From NCBI GenBank assembly GCA_038501785.1, contig JBAMJR010000189.1:2511501-2575500 (forward strand): a stretch of DNA of 64,000 nucleotides, in the 5' to 3' direction. Numbering within the stretch: position 1 is the stretch's first letter; every line of letters starts with the position of its first letter. This document shows, piece by piece, positions 10,935-23,964 of the stretch. The stretch comes from Myoxocephalus aenaeus (lineage: Eukaryota; Chordata; Actinopteri; Perciformes; Cottidae). The translations under genes and the position numbers were made by a program. The notes under the pieces were generated by a model, which saw only the letters and a list, made by a program, of their open reading frames with translations, searched no databases and was not told the origin of the DNA.

Positions 10935-12432
10935 GTGCTGGTCATATAATTAGAATATCATCAAAAAGTTGATTTATTTCATTAACTCCATTCAAAAAGT
11001 GAAACTTGTCTATTATATTCATTCATTCCACACAGACTGATATATTTCAAATGTTTATTTCTTTAACTTTTGATGATTATAACTGACAACTAAGGAAAAT
11101 CCCAAATTCAGTATCTTAGAAAATTAGAATATTACTTAAGACCAATACAAAGAAAGGATTTTTAGACACCTGGTGCCACACTAATCAGCTAACTCAAAAC
11201 ACCTGCAAAGGCCTTTAAATGTACTCAGTCTAGTTCTGTAGGCTACACAATCATGGGGAAGACTGCTGACTTGACAGTTGTCCAAAAGACGACCATTGAC
11301 ACCTTGCACAAGGAGGGCAAGACACAAAAGGTCATTGCAAAAGAGGCTGGCTGTTCACAGAGCTCTGTCTCCAAGCACATTAATGGAGAGGCGAAGGGAA
11401 GGAAAAGATGTGGTAGGAAAAAAAAGTGTACAAGCAATAGGGATAACTGCACACTGGAGAGGATTGTGAAACAAAACAGATTCAAAAATGTGGGGGAGAT
11501 TCAGAAAGAGTGGACTGCAGCTGGAGTCAGTGCTTCAAGAACCACTACGCACAGACGTATGCAAGACATGGGTTTCAGCTGTCGCATTCCTTGTGTCAAG
11601 GCACTCTTGAACAACAGACAGCATCAGAAGCGTCTCGCCTGGGCTAAAGACAAAAAGGACTGGACTGCTGCTGAGTGGTCCAGTTATGTTCTGATGAAAG
11701 TACATTTTGCATTTCCTTTGGAAATCAGGGTCCCAGAGTCTGGAGGAAGAGAGGAGAGAGACACAATCCACGTTGCTTGAGGTCCAGTGTAAAGTTTCCA
11801 CAGTCAGTGATGGTTTGGGGTGCCATGTCATCTGCTGGTGTTGGTCCACTCTGTTTTCTGAGGGCCAAGGTCAATGCAGCTGTATACCAGGAGGTTTTAG
11901 AGCACTTCATGCTTCCTGCTGCTGACCAACTTTATGGAGATTTCATTTTCCAGACAGGACAAAGCAACCAGTACCTAGTTTAAGGACCATGGTATCCCTG
12001 TTCTTAATTGGCCAGCAAACTCGCCAGACCTTAACCCCATAGAAAATCTATGGGGTATTGTGAAGAGGATGATGCGAAATGCCAGACCCAACAATGCAGA
12101 AGAGCTGAAGGCCACTATCAGAGCAACCTGGGCTCTCATAACACCTGAGCAGTGCCACAGACTGATCGACTATTGAGTGCTGTACATGCTCATACGTTTC
12201 ATGTTCATACTTTTCAGTTGGCCAAGATTTCTAAAAATCCTTTCTTTGTATTGGTCTTAAGTAATATTCTAATTTTCTGAGATACTGAATTTGGGATTTT
12301 CCTTAGTTGTCAGTTATAATCATCAAAATATATCAGTCTGTGTGTAATGAATATAAGACAAGTTTCACTTTTTGAATGGAATTAGTGAAATAAATCAACT
12401 TTTTGATGATATTCTAATTATGTGACCAGCAC
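10935..12432 (+). mobile_element. Tc1-like transposon with long (~230 bp) inverted repeats
   Basis: The left arm starts gtgctggtca at 10935 and the right arm ends tgaccagcac at 12432. Both arms carry matching inner stretches: tagaatatcatcaaaaag, aaaagtgaaacttgtc, and ttggtcttaagtaatattct on the right arm. The arms are inverted and about 230 bases long. A (CA)n tract abuts the right end, so no clean TA duplication is visible. The element carries a decayed plus-strand transposase. Confidence 0.85.
11253..12176 (+). pseudogene. Decayed Tc1-like transposase
   Basis: The gene starts MGKTADLTVVQKTTIDTLHK with a helix-turn-helix (AKEAGCSQSSVSKHI). The frame shifts near 11680, where CSDESTFCISF (first catalytic Asp) appears in another frame, continuing to GDFIFQTGQS. 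At about 11945-11985 the segment that should carry the second Asp is deleted and scrambled, and a stop follows. A third frame resumes with WPANSPDLNPIENLWG and ends at 12174-12176. The catalytic Asp of the second motif is lost, so this copy cannot be active. Confidence 0.85.
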
Positions 12433-12462
12433 ACACACACACACACACACGTACGTGTGTGT
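12429..12462. repeat. (AC)n microsatellite at the Tc1-like right end
   Basis: About ten AC units followed by gtacgtgtgtgt, making a short CA/GT dyad. Confidence 0.85.
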
Positions 12463-15400
12463 ATAAAAAGAAACCAGGGTTTCAACAGTCAAGTCACAAA
12501 CTGGTCAGCCAGTTAAAGATGATCCATTCCTTCGTGAATGAAGTGTGATCTGGACCGTTGTGTCACAGCTTATTTGTGAAGTTGAGAAAAGGACTCTGGT
12601 CGAGCACAATGTGGGCGGCAGCACAAACGTTTTGGAACAGGGATCTAGCAGCAGAGAGATCCTCCCCACAGGGTTCCTCCTCTCAGCATCAATCTCCTCT
12701 AGATCATTGTGTCAAAGCTACAGCTAAAATAAGTTAGAGCGGATTGGTTTTCCCGGTGACTGATGACTGATGTCAGCAGGCCGATAAACAGGATGCAGCG
12801 TCCCCCCAGCAGCTCTGCCTCAGACAAAGTGCTGCGTCGCCCTCTGCTGCCAGCTACAGGTACGTTCACATCACAATAGTTCTCTTACCGACAATAAATG
12901 ACCTGCCAAGAAGAATTAACATACATATGAGAATCTACCGCTTTACTCAGTCTCATAGAATGGAGCCAATATAGAGGATGTATTGCTGAAGACCCAGCAG
13001 CCCACTTCTTCACAGTATCAGAACTAAGAAGCACCGCAAACGTCACCAACTGTGAGCTACAGTCGAGAGCTCAACTAGTCAGATTAGGAATCATCTTCTA
13101 GTTGGACAGTTTAATCAAATAACACTTATATCAAAAAAAGGAAGAAGAACAAAAAGCCAGTGACGCGACCTTGATGTCCCCCATAGAGGACGAGAATATT
13201 ACAAGACCGCACAGTGGTCCAGAGGTCTAGTGCGCACAATAACGGTCGCAACTGAAATGTTGGTCCCGAACAAAACTTTGTCTTGAGTCTCTGTTTGCCG
13301 GTGATTCCTCGCAGTTTGACGACATTTAATGACGAGCTATTGCTGAGTTCTGGTGAAGCAGATCTAACGTTAAAAGGAAAACTTAGGTATTTTTCAGCCT
13401 GGACCACAAGTAACTTTCTGTAAGTGGTCCAGTGTTGAGTGAGAACGCTGCAGCTGCCAAACAAGTTGCAATGTAACGGCTCGAGGAAACACTTCATCCT
13501 CAATGTACAGCCACTGAAAGTGCTGCTTTTGGCCACCGACAATCTGTTAAAATTGTTACAAGTGTAGAAAAATAACCTTTTTGCTCAGCACTTACTCAAT
13601 CCAGTCTGTTTGTTATTGTCTGACCACGTCTCATTACATTACATTTCATTTGTGTCTTGCTCATGGACACATCAACATGGACTAGCGGAGCCGGGGCTTC
13701 AACCAACGATCCTCTGATTGAAAGACAGGCATGCTAACCACTGAGCCACACTCCCTCAAATAACTCTTCTTTGGATATTGCTCAGGTGAAGAATAACATT
13801 CAATTTCTCAGTCGAGTCCTTTCCATAATGTTTATAAACAATCTGAGAAAACGCAAGACCTTATAGTGGACGTACAGCGGCGGTGAGGATTACATTACAG
13901 CCACTGCAGCGCTCTCCTTCAATACTGGACCAATTTTAGGAGCTCACAGTAAAAGAGCTTCAAAAATATTTAACAACTAATAATCTCCAAGACCAAAAAC
14001 ATACTCTGTAAGGACACGAACGCAGACATTTCAGGCTACAGAAACTCAAATTTGGGAGCTGTAGTGTTGGGACAATGTTGCATAAAAATCCTAAAGCTAA
14101 AGGATTACAATACTCAACACGGACGTGGAACACAGACAAACTACGGACGTCTGCACACGGTCCCTGCGGTCCTTCATGGACATCAGCAGACCCAAGCAGC
14201 ACCCACGGTGGGGTTGAGACGGAAAAGGCCGACCTTTCAGAGCAGTCTGGAATCAGTTATTGTTTGACTGACAGTAACACATAGTATGTTTCAGCAATAA
14301 TGAACAAACCCCTTTAAAACATCCCAATACCCAGATTCACCAACAAAGAAACCCGACCACCAGCACTGAAACATACAGAAGGTATATAAATAACTAGTAA
14401 TACATCGTATAAAACACTGACCGCTTCCGGCAGAACGTTTCTCGAAAACAGCAGTCGTGCTGTCAGACTTCAAGCAAAGAAGAAATCCAGCGGTTAAATC
14501 AAGCCCATAACGTCAGAAAATGTAGGTGATTTAGACATGTTCCTGCTGTGCAGTTCTTATTTCAGTATCGCACCAACGTGTCCTGCTACAGCAGCGGGAT
14601 TTGTGAGCCTCCATGGACCACAATGCAGTGCAGCCATAAGAAAAACGGAATTCTCCAACAGCCCACTTAAAAAGATTTCCATGAGCCACTCCAGAGATGC
14701 TCAAAGGCATCAAAGGATAATTCAAGTCCATTAGAACATGAGAAAGTTCAGTACGGCGAAACCAGGCCTTAACCCGCTCCTTTGAGATTCAGCTGAGCCC
14801 AACTAGTACTACCCAATTTACCATCAAACCTGAAACCAAGCCTCACAGAACAAAAGGAGCCCAACCTGACTCCAAACTTCATACTTTATCAAGACCTGTA
14901 GCAGAACTCTACAGCTCAGGTCTTATTTTTATAGTTTTGGCCATCATTTCCATTGGGTGGACACAGATGTTTATCCAGATTACAAACTGAAAGAGGACAC
15001 CCAACACTGGATTTTTTTGGCCAATGCCAAGATGAAAACTGATGTATTGGCCAATGTCTGACATTTTTCACCAGCGTTGACCATGCTGAGAAATGCGATG
15101 TCTCTCGTCGCAGTATGACGGGCAGCGACCTGAACTGATTCTTGAAGACATTCCCATGGATTGGATTGATCAATTAATCGAAAATACAATCAGCTGCTGC
15201 AAATACAGCAGATCAAACTGTCCAAATGGACTTCTTTGTGACGTCACTTATTGTATTATTACTGGTAGACACGGCTGCCTAAATTACAAAAATAAGACCT
15301 GAAATAAACTAGAATCATCCTTTAAAAAGTGGAGTCAGACCACGGGGAAACAGTACACCCAAAAGGTACCCATGCGGCTTCGTCACAGGTGGATGAGATC

Positions 15401-15649
15401 TGTCTGCGTGAGAGGATCCTTCAGCGTCTGGCCTAAAAGGTTACAGAGGCTGTCCCCAACCTACTCAAACAGTCACTGTAGAAGAGCGTCAGCTGATTTA
15501 ATGACATAGAGGGTCCATAGAACATGGCAACTTAGTCCAAATGGCTGTTAGCGCTGTCGGCCCAAACTGGACTTCACCTGAACTCTTAACTTGGCATAAA
15601 GAAAACATGACAAGATGATAGCAGAGAGGGTGGAGGGGATTAGGGTGGG
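12463..15649. other. Non-coding; possible rce1 3'UTR and downstream flank
   Basis: This lies downstream of the rce1 stop on the minus strand. Short open frames (for example 13126-13542) show no recognisable domain or splice context. A tRNA-like SINE piece sits at 13680-13757. The end of the rce1 transcript could not be placed. Confidence 0.4.
13680..13757 (-). repeat. tRNA-derived SINE fragment
   Basis: Read on the minus strand, gtggctcagtggttagcat resembles a Pol III A box and ggttgaagccccggct resembles a B box, in tRNA-like spacing. No intact tRNA cloverleaf is formed, so I call it a SINE piece and not a tRNA gene. Confidence 0.5.
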
Positions 15650-18600
15650 TCAGGAGCGGCAGAGGGAGCTGGGGAAGGGGGTGAGGGTGCACACTGGTGT
15701 TGGGAGGCCATAGTAGGAGGGGTCGGTGAAGGGGAAGAGGAAGAACAGGAAGAGGAGGACCCCCATCAGGTAGGAGGAGAGGACGGCGAAGCGGTGGGGG
15801 TGCTCCATCGCCGTGCTGACCGCCGGGAAACCCATGTAGTTACAGAAGGAGTGGCAGAGCACCGGACCTATCAGGTGACCTGCAACACAGGAATAGGACA
15901 TCGCTGGAGACAGACCAGTACACAGCGCTGGGGGGCGGGGAAACATTTGACACACTATTCGGCAGGGGTCTTTTTTTTGCTCTGGATAAAAAAAGAGTAT
16001 GCTGGTCTGGGGAGATTTTTGTTGTAATACTTTTTATTTTTAAATACATCAATTTGCACAACATGCAGTAGTCACTTAAAATAGATTTCTCTAATAGATC
16101 TAAATGTTTCTTCAGGCAGGGTCTATAATCTTGTTACATTTGTTTGTTTTTAAAGAGAAGATATATTAGTTGGGTACATGCGTTGTTATATTAATCAGGA
16201 ATTAAAAAATGTATTATGTTGGTTGTAATTTGTTTTGTTTTTTGGGTGTGAAAATAATAACATTTAAGAATCGACACATCTGCGTCCGGACGTTATCAGC
16301 AGGAAACTAAAACAACGTGTGATGCAAGATGGAAGTGAAAGCTCCTCACCTGTTCGGATGAAGAGGAAGGCCGTGTAGGCTCCAAACACCGCTGTGTAGG
16401 AGAACTGGAACACTGAAGGACAAACACGGGTCATCGTTAGCGCCCATCACCATACAGTCATATGGTCGCAGTAAGTATAAAAAATAAAATAAAACTGACA
16501 CGTCGCTAACCTGCGGAGAGGAAGATCCCGGACAGCGTCCCCTGTCTGAACCTCAGCAGCTCGATCACGTGGTGGAAGTGAGCTGGAGGAGAGACTGTGG
16601 CATTAGAGACAAACAGCCTGGATTTACATCAGCCAACTAATCAGCTGCTTTAAAAAGCCATGCGAGTGCTACGTGGATTCCAAACAAAAACATTTAAAAC
16701 AGGAATGTCACTTTTAGACCAGAAACCAGACCAAAGGCCAGACAGCGACCTTAAAAAGTGGCAGTACCAGATTATGTTTCACAGCTAATCCTTCTTAAGA
16801 TAAGATACGTTGCTAAGCAGCCACTGGTTCCATTCATTTCCACAGACTTTATAAATAAATGTACAGACTGCTGAAACATGTTTGAGTTGATCCATTTTAG
16901 AGAACATTAGCTACCTAAAATCTGAATAGAATTAATAAATTTTATTGCATTGCGTGGTAGCTTGTGAATTTCCACCTAGGGACAAATAATGCCTTATTTT
17001 AATAATCATTTATATATTAACTATTTGTTTGAATGGAATAATGTTGATCTGAATCTGCCAAGTAACTATAGCTGGAGTAAGTAGGGTAAAAGGTTTCCCA
17101 CTGAGATGGAGATGAGACTGAAACCTGCAAAAACACTGCTATGACCCCTTTCAAACACATAAAGTAGACCTACTTCTGCTCCTCATTCACTTGAGCAATG
17201 TTGTGAGTATCGTGAATCGGACGCTGCAGAACTCACCCACTCCAAAGAAGAGGGGGCAGGTGAAGATTGCAGCGAGAGGACCGGCACACGGCACCAACAT
17301 GGGCAGCATGCAGGCCCTGAACACCAGCTCCTCCGTCAGCGGCGCCACCACCTGATTCCTCAGCCAGCGCATGTCGCTGAGGCACAACATCCAGAACCAC
17401 GGGTCTGCAGGAGGAAAGCGACAGAGGAGGCTTTAGAGACCACAGGCAATGGCGCGAAATATTTGTCATCCAAAAAGAAAGTGAACACAATCCCGCATGT
17501 TGTCGGTCTCACCCAAGGCCACCCAGACCCCATCCATGAAGCTCCAGGGACAGTCCATAGCTAATTGCATGAGGGGGCCCAGAAACAGGACCTGCAGCAC
17601 AGGACGACACACAAGACAGGCTCTCAGGAGTCGACAGATATCACTACTTATGAGAAGAAACGTCTTATTACTAGAAATGTAGGACTTATTTACGGAATAG
17701 TCGATGCGTGTCACCATAAAATGAAAGGTGCTTTGATAACATTGGCTGTTGGTAGTAGATGTTAAAAGATGCCGACTCGGATTCATGAAGAACTGTTTGC
17801 AAACAAAAAGGTGTAGTCATTTTTGTTGCCATTTTGTGTAACGCAGCAGGGCATTTCTTTCAACTCTCGTCCCAAATTAAACAGAAAACATGGAGGTTTT
17901 GGAAAAGAACTAAACGGAATCTGGGGGGGGGGGGGAGAACGACTGTTGTCACAGAAGAGCAGGGCCCCCCGCCTCCGGTCCCTCCTCAGGTAAACACCGT
18001 TAGCCGCGAGCCACTGGCATGTTGAGAGCTGTGCTCAGAGTTCCGTACAGAGAACCTTGAAAGTGGCGCCTGGTGGTTTAAGTCGGACTTGTGACTGATC
18101 ATAGGAGATGTGTTCCTTACCATGGTGAGCATCAGAGGAAGTAGGATTGCAGGAATGAGGCCTTCAAACCGGATCCCCATGAGAGCCAGTAACGATGGGC
18201 CAGTCTGACACAAAATACACCAGACGGCAACATGACTACACAGCACGTATGATAACAAATCAATACGTTAAATCCTCAGGTTTTATGGTCTGTAATTTCT
18301 GAGACATGGACTCACCCTGACATCTGTGAATTCCCTCCATGCAAACACGAAGAGAGGCGACAGGCCGGACACGATGAGCACACTGGTGAAGCGTCTCTTT
18401 ATCACAGTGGGGTGATCCCTGAGAATGGACCGGCAGAGACAGTCATCACATCAGAGGACAAAACTCAAGCTGGCGACGACCATTTAACCCCACTTTTTAA
18501 ATTACATATTGATGATCTGTCCGAGCAACTGAACACATGTGATGATATTTCTAGACAATGTCGTAGGACACACACACTTATAATCAAGGGTCTCAAACTC

Positions 18601-20536
18601 GCGGACCGCGAGCTAATATTTTGTGGCCCCCTACTTGACAAAGTTTAGTGTTAGTGCGGCCCCGTAAGATAACGTTTACTGGACGTTTCTATTAATAGCT
18701 CCGTGGAAAAACGTAATAGAAAAAAAAAAGATTCAGATGCCGCTACATGCGCCAAAGTCTGGAGGTTCCGCCCCACGTGCCTCTCATAGGAGCACACAGC
18801 CTGAGGCGTCTGTGTCGAGCTCCGCCTTTCACCGTGATTTGTTGATTCAGGTGTCAGTCGACATTTTTTGTGAAACTACCGAATGACCTACCCACCCACA
18901 TACGCTGCAAAGATACACTGGTTTTTAGTCAGACAGACAACACACTACCACCTGAGAAAAAAAACCTTGTAGTGTACTAACAAAATCAACACTGGCCACA
19001 GAGAAATGGCAGCTCTGCTCAGCTGTTCAGTTTTACTCTGCGCTACTCGACACACAACCATGCGCTGGTAAAGAGTACACACATACATACATACAGAGTA
19101 CATAGTACACACATATATACATAGTACATATGTTGTTCTTGTTCTGAAAACTGTTCTTGAAAAAACTAAATTGAAACATACACATTGTGTAAACATTGTA
19201 AATAGTTTGTTTTTCTATAGAACATATTTTGACTCAAATATATAGTAAATATTTTGTTTGAAAACAAAAACTGTTGTAATATTAAATGTTTCATGTGCAC
19301 ACACCCCATGAAGCTTGATCTGTAGTATGAAGTCATTTCTCAGTCCTGAGTATGTTGCAAATAGAACGTATTGACTTGCAGTGCAACAGTGATCTAAAAG
19401 CTAAATTCAGAGGCACAAGGAAAACCAGACATGACTGGACCATTTATGAGAGTGCCTTCCCTCCTTCCCTGAGCTGACAAAAGTGATCAGTCGGGTAATG
19501 TACCTTTTTGGAAGCATATATCTGTGAAAAACCTTTCTCGACTATGAACTTTAATAAATGAAAGTGTACAGGTCCAGGCTTAGTGATGCCTATCGTGGAG
19601 CTGTACTCAGGGTTTCCACTGTGACCTGGATCAGGGTCAATGTGGCTCAGCTGTGTGAGCAAAAGCGCTGCCAGGTGTCTGGCAAGAAATAGAATAAAGT
19701 ACAAATGTATTCAGGAATTGCATTTGTTGGTTCGGTGCAGTTTCAATAACTTATTTAAATAAATAAAATATATTTGCACTGTTAAAAACTATTATAAAAA
19801 TGTACAGAAACTGCTGGTTGCCTTTTTTATGACGAAAATATGTTATGAATGTAACTGTGTGGACCTCCGATGAGATCACAATACCAACGGTGGCCCCAAG
19901 CCAAATTGAGTTTGAGACCCCTGCTTATAATGATACCATGAGAATATCACTGAAGAGACAGATGGAGTCGTGTCAGTCTCTGTAGGGGTCAATACTTTCC
20001 AAACAGTCTTAAGAAATCTGATGTAGGAATTTATTTGCCAGCCTAATGACTCTGAAAATGAAATCCACTTGGTTTGATCAGACAATATGTTAAGTCCTAT
20101 GGCTACCAGTGCCAGCTGTGGAGACATTGGTACTTTGGAAGGCATTGTGAGAAAATAGGTACTTTGTATTATTTAATTGTGTAAGCAATTGTATTGTAAT
20201 TAATGTTCAGTCTCATCTGGACCCCGAGTCTGAAATAAAAGTTGGATTGATTGATTGATTGCTGTAAAAAGGTTTGTGACGTTGCTGTAGAATTGAGCCA
20301 TTTGGTAAAACATGTCTAATACTTATGAGCCCGGCGCAGAGAGCGATGCTGTGCTTGTGTGCTCACCTTGGCAGGTCACTCTTCCACACGTACAAGCTCC
20401 CGACATAAGAGCACGCCAGCAGCAGACAGGACAGCACCGACACCCAGCACAAGCCGTCCGGCGGTACGAAGTCGCCATTGCTGCGCTTGGTCCCGTCTGT
20501 CAGCAGGCTCGGCGACAAGTTCTCCTCCTCCGCCAT
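15650..20536 (-). CDS. rce1: CAAX prenyl protease 2 (Ras-converting enzyme 1), complete, eight exons
   Basis: RCE1 is an ER-membrane endopeptidase that removes the last three residues of prenylated CAAX proteins such as Ras. Coding exons, in transcript order: 20367-20536, 18316-18418, 18121-18204, 17513-17591, 17237-17404, 16511-16582, 16350-16412, 15650-15879. All have GT-AG borders and phases that join without error, giving 969 bases and 322 residues (human about 329). The start MAEEENLSPS is followed by the first membrane segment (CWVSVLSCLLLACSYVGSLY, residues 30-49). Catalytic motifs are EELVFR at residues 170-175 (EExxxR), FGVAH at 199-203 (FxxxH) and HSFCN at 256-260. Several hydrophobic segments follow. 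Nothing is missing, so it should be active. The gene lies opposite in direction to peli3. Intron 1 holds a hAT element. Confidence 0.96.
18577..19931 (+). mobile_element. hAT-superfamily transposon with perfect 8-bp target duplication, in rce1 intron 1
   Basis: The left terminus caagggtctcaaactc starts at 18585 and the right terminus gagtttgagacccctg ends at 19923. They are inverted with one mismatch. Immediately outside, both sides carry CTTATAAT (18577-18584 and 19924-19931), the 8-base duplication expected of hAT elements. The element itself is 1339 bases. Around 19490-19560 a plus-strand frame resembles the C-terminal hAT transposase region (CEKPFSTMNFNKS-like, broken by stops). It is therefore a degraded or internally deleted copy. 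Confidence 0.88.
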
Positions 20537-20780
20537 GACGACTGTCGGTTGAGGTTGAAGCAAACGACTCCTCGGTACCGGGGCGGTCGGTGGACCATCT
20601 AACGAGATGAAACAGCCACCGGCATGCGGCGTGGAGGTGTCAACACTCTCCCCTTCGAGGCGCGAGCTAATGTTGCTAGCTGGAGGGCGCTTTATGACGA
20701 CGTCATCATTTAAAAAAAAATATTTCCCCCCCTTTACTTCTTCTTCTTCTTCTTCGAGGGGTTTTATTGCAGCTGGCATT
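20537..20780 (-). promoter_or_regulatory. rce1: Candidate rce1 promoter / 5'UTR
   Basis: This is the sequence just upstream of the rce1 start codon. It is richer in CG than its flanks and has TGACGACGTCA at 20695-20705, which contains two ATF/CREB-type half sites (TGACG and CGTCA) separated more widely than in a consensus CRE. No TATA box was found. The assignment rests on position only. Confidence 0.45.
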
Positions 20781-23010
20781 GTTGCTGCCGCCTTGTGTCT
20801 GGAAGTAGTACTTCACTAGTAATTTCCTTTGTTTCGGTTAGTATCATAACCCCACCCCCAAAACATAAACTACCTTTGTCTGATTTTCCTTCTAACGTAA
20901 CCTTCAACCCGAACCCGGAAAAAACTAATTAGTTTTACATTCTGGTCTTTGAAGGGCTCAATATGACAAAACGATTTAAGGAATATGTCTCAGAATATAT
21001 ATCTCTACACATAAATCTCCCACACTGCACCCCCATTGTGATTTATATTTCTGTTCAAAATGAATTACAAGTAAATCCTCTTTTTTTCCATAAGCATTTG
21101 CTGAATACATTGAAAACTGCACACTTTATTACTTTTCTTTCTTTCATCACTTAAATATAATTTGATGTTTTTATCTGTGGTCTGACTTTCTAGATATTTC
21201 TTATGTTTTGGTTGGATCGGACTGGAGGAGCCTCCTGTAATTAGTGTTTTGATGAATTCATGAATTGATTGATTATCTAGACAATAATCACATTTGATAT
21301 AAATCATCCTAAATTAACGACATTTTGTCACAGAAGACATTAGGACATGTCAAGGTCAGAAAAGCACAGGTGTCAAATACAATCAGCTGGATTCCATTTA
21401 GCTGCTTTCTTGACCTTGAAAACAGATCGAAACTTTCATTAAAACATTATTCAATTTCCAGGTCCATATTCCACTTGTTCATAACTGCTCCTCCTCCACT
21501 AAGTTTGGATGGATGTTACCTTTTTAGTAGCTTCTAATGTTTCTGAATCAATGGTGCAGTTTATTACTTCTGATGACTGCCAAAATCATATTCATCTGTT
21601 AGTCAAATGTAATATTCATGAATCAAGAACAACTCTCAGTGCTAAAAAGAATTAGGCCTTCGTGTGCAGATTTTTTTATGAGATTGTAGTCTTTCTACTG
21701 TAGTCCTCTTGTAATGGAAAAAATACTGCAAGTTATAATTGTTGCAGGTTTGAATATCATATTATATTTTATATAACTATGTTGTGCTTATGCTGGCAAT
21801 GACCTTTTTGTGCTGGAACTGCTCGAGCATCTCGTTATACTCGTTAGACTTTCACTCCCTTTTGACCTGAAGAACACATTCCTTTGTCCCCCTATCAAGG
21901 TCGCTTGCTTGTCTGTGTCTTGTGGCCTTCGGCTTGTGAATCTGCCGCTGGGACCCAGAAACTTGTAGCCTCCCTAATGATAAGATAGCGTTCTCTCCAC
22001 AATGACCATAATACAATGAAGCAAACTATATAACCTCTGATGCACCCTTTACCTCCCTTACACACTCCCATCTGTGCATGTCCGTGTGCTACCCGACCCG
22101 TCGGAAGAAAGGTATAACTTACTCAGAAGCTTAAAGGTTGTTGTTGGATCTCATTATTTTAAACATCTCATCCGAAGCTTGTGAATAGGAGTTACAAATA
22201 ATTCCACCACACTCTGAAGCCATACCTTTTGTTTGTGCGAAACAACATTTTGTCACCAGATGGCGCCAAAGTAATGAATGTCGTGGCTTTCGTTTTAAAC
22301 TTACACCAGGAGTTTATTAAAAGGTGATCATCTGGCTTCTATTGTGCTTTGTATGCAATGTTTCAGAACTGTATACGTGTGACACATTGGTGACCATTTG
22401 GAGACTAATCTCACACCAGAGTCAGCAGGTTCATCCTCTGGGGACCATGCACATCTGTAGGACTGCCAAGTTTCATCCAATAGTTGCTGAGAAATTTCCC
22501 ACACACAAAAAAGAAAATTTAAATGTGAGTTTCGTGGGGGCACTGAGGAAAAGTCAGGGGATCATCAACATTGTTGGGATTCATCCTCTGGGGACCATGG
22601 GTGTCCATGAGGTCATGGTGGTGGACATTTCCGTCTGGGCTGATCTCTAGAAACAGATATCTGAAACGTTGTTGGTATCGGAGTTGACCAGTCGTGTTTT
22701 GGGCAGCTTTGGAGGTGAACAGCCCGGGTTCTGATATTAGTCTGCATGTCCCAGAGCAGTGGAGCTACCGACTGATGGACAGAAGGGCAAATATATAAAT
22801 ATAAAGCCCCTTTACTTTAATGTTGGCGGTCCATGTAATGCACAAGGAGGATAAACACCAATCTCAACCTGGCAAACCAAAATGTGTTCAACGTCAATGG
22901 CTCCTAAATGACATGTATTGGTGCATTTATGAAGGCACAAGATATTTGGAAACCCGAATTTACCAGGTGCCCTTAAAGGCAGCACAATATTCGTGTGACA
23001 AATGTATTTT
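20781..23010. other. Intergenic sequence between rce1 and peli3
   Basis: No gene was seen. Between 22370 and 22620 the phrase ttcatcctctggggaccatg occurs twice (near 22431 and 22582) in a context like 'tttcatccaatagttgctgagaaatttc', which I recall as a fish interspersed repeat. Confidence 0.4.
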
Positions 23011-23014
23011 TCTT

Positions 23015-23015
<1 letters not shown>

Positions 23016-23072
<57 letters not shown>
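23016..23072. repeat. (GA)n microsatellite
   Basis: About 28 GA units next to the GC-rich block starting at 23073. Confidence 0.95.
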
Positions 23073-23076
<4 letters not shown>

Positions 23077-23470
23077 GGACATCGGTCTGTCTGTTGTTAT
23101 ATCCGGAGGAGTGAACGTGTCTCAGTCTCCGGTGTAACGTGAACGGAGGAGAGGCGATGCTACGGATCCTGATACCCTGCGCTCCATCTTCTTCTTCTTC
23201 TTCTTCTTCTTCTTCTTCTTCTTCTTCGCTCCTGCTCTCCACCTCTCCGCCTCCCAGGCCGTGAGGGGACTGACAGAACCCGCACCCGGACCCACCCACC
23301 CAGAAGGAGGAATTACACACAGATCCGAGCCGGTCCCGGACCTTCATCGGCAAACATCAGCGGGTACGGGCCTGTTTATGTGATCCCCTCTCCTCTCCAT
23401 CACCCGTCTCTCCTCCTGCAGCCCGTGCACTGAGCAGCTGGCCTGCTCCTCCAGCGACACGGTGACGTTA
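23073..23470 (+). promoter_or_regulatory. peli3: GC-rich block, candidate peli3 promoter and non-coding first exon
   Basis: The sequence has a local rise in CG dinucleotides (gaggcggga, gtccggt, gagccggtcccggac) and a (CTT)n tract at 23187-23227. A possible splice donor is CAGCG|GTACGG near 23359. The first coding exon of peli3 begins inside an exon (acceptor near 37021), so an upstream 5'UTR exon must exist. This is the best-looking place for it, but the link is inference. Confidence 0.3.
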
Positions 23471-23673
23471 AAGGCACCTTTATGTTCGTGGATATTATTT
23501 ATTTCCGCCTCTATTCCTGCTGACGTGAATCTCTATGAGGTAAATGTAATTGGCACGTGATGTCGAACTGTTGGAAGTGACGCACAAATGGGACTTTGGT
23601 GGTAATAGGTCAATTCTGCTTTATTATTGAGCGTTTATTATTATTATTATGATTTACCTCTCCATCCCTGCTT

Positions 23674-23675
<2 letters not shown>

Positions 23676-23731
<56 letters not shown>
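23676..23731. repeat. (GT)n microsatellite
   Basis: About 27 GT units, followed by a short G-rich stretch. Confidence 0.95.
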
Positions 23732-23732
<1 letters not shown>

Positions 23733-23936
23733 GGGGGGTGGGGGGGGTCAAGGATGTGTGGTTGTGCGTAAAGAGGGCGTGTGTGCGCGTGCTGATGTCT
23801 TCCCTTTATGTGGTGTTGTCTGTGCGGTGGAATCCCCCCGTGTTCAGACCCACCTGCACGATGGCACGATAGACGAAAGCTGACATTTAAATGTAAAAAG
23901 AAAAAAAGGAGTGATGGATTTTGCGTGGATGACGAA

Positions 23937-23964
23937 CCCCCCCCCCCCCCCCCCCTTTTTTTTT
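23937..23964. repeat. Homopolymer pair: C19 then T9
   Basis: Nineteen C residues are followed directly by a run of T. Such tracts are prone to assembly and length error. Confidence 0.85.
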
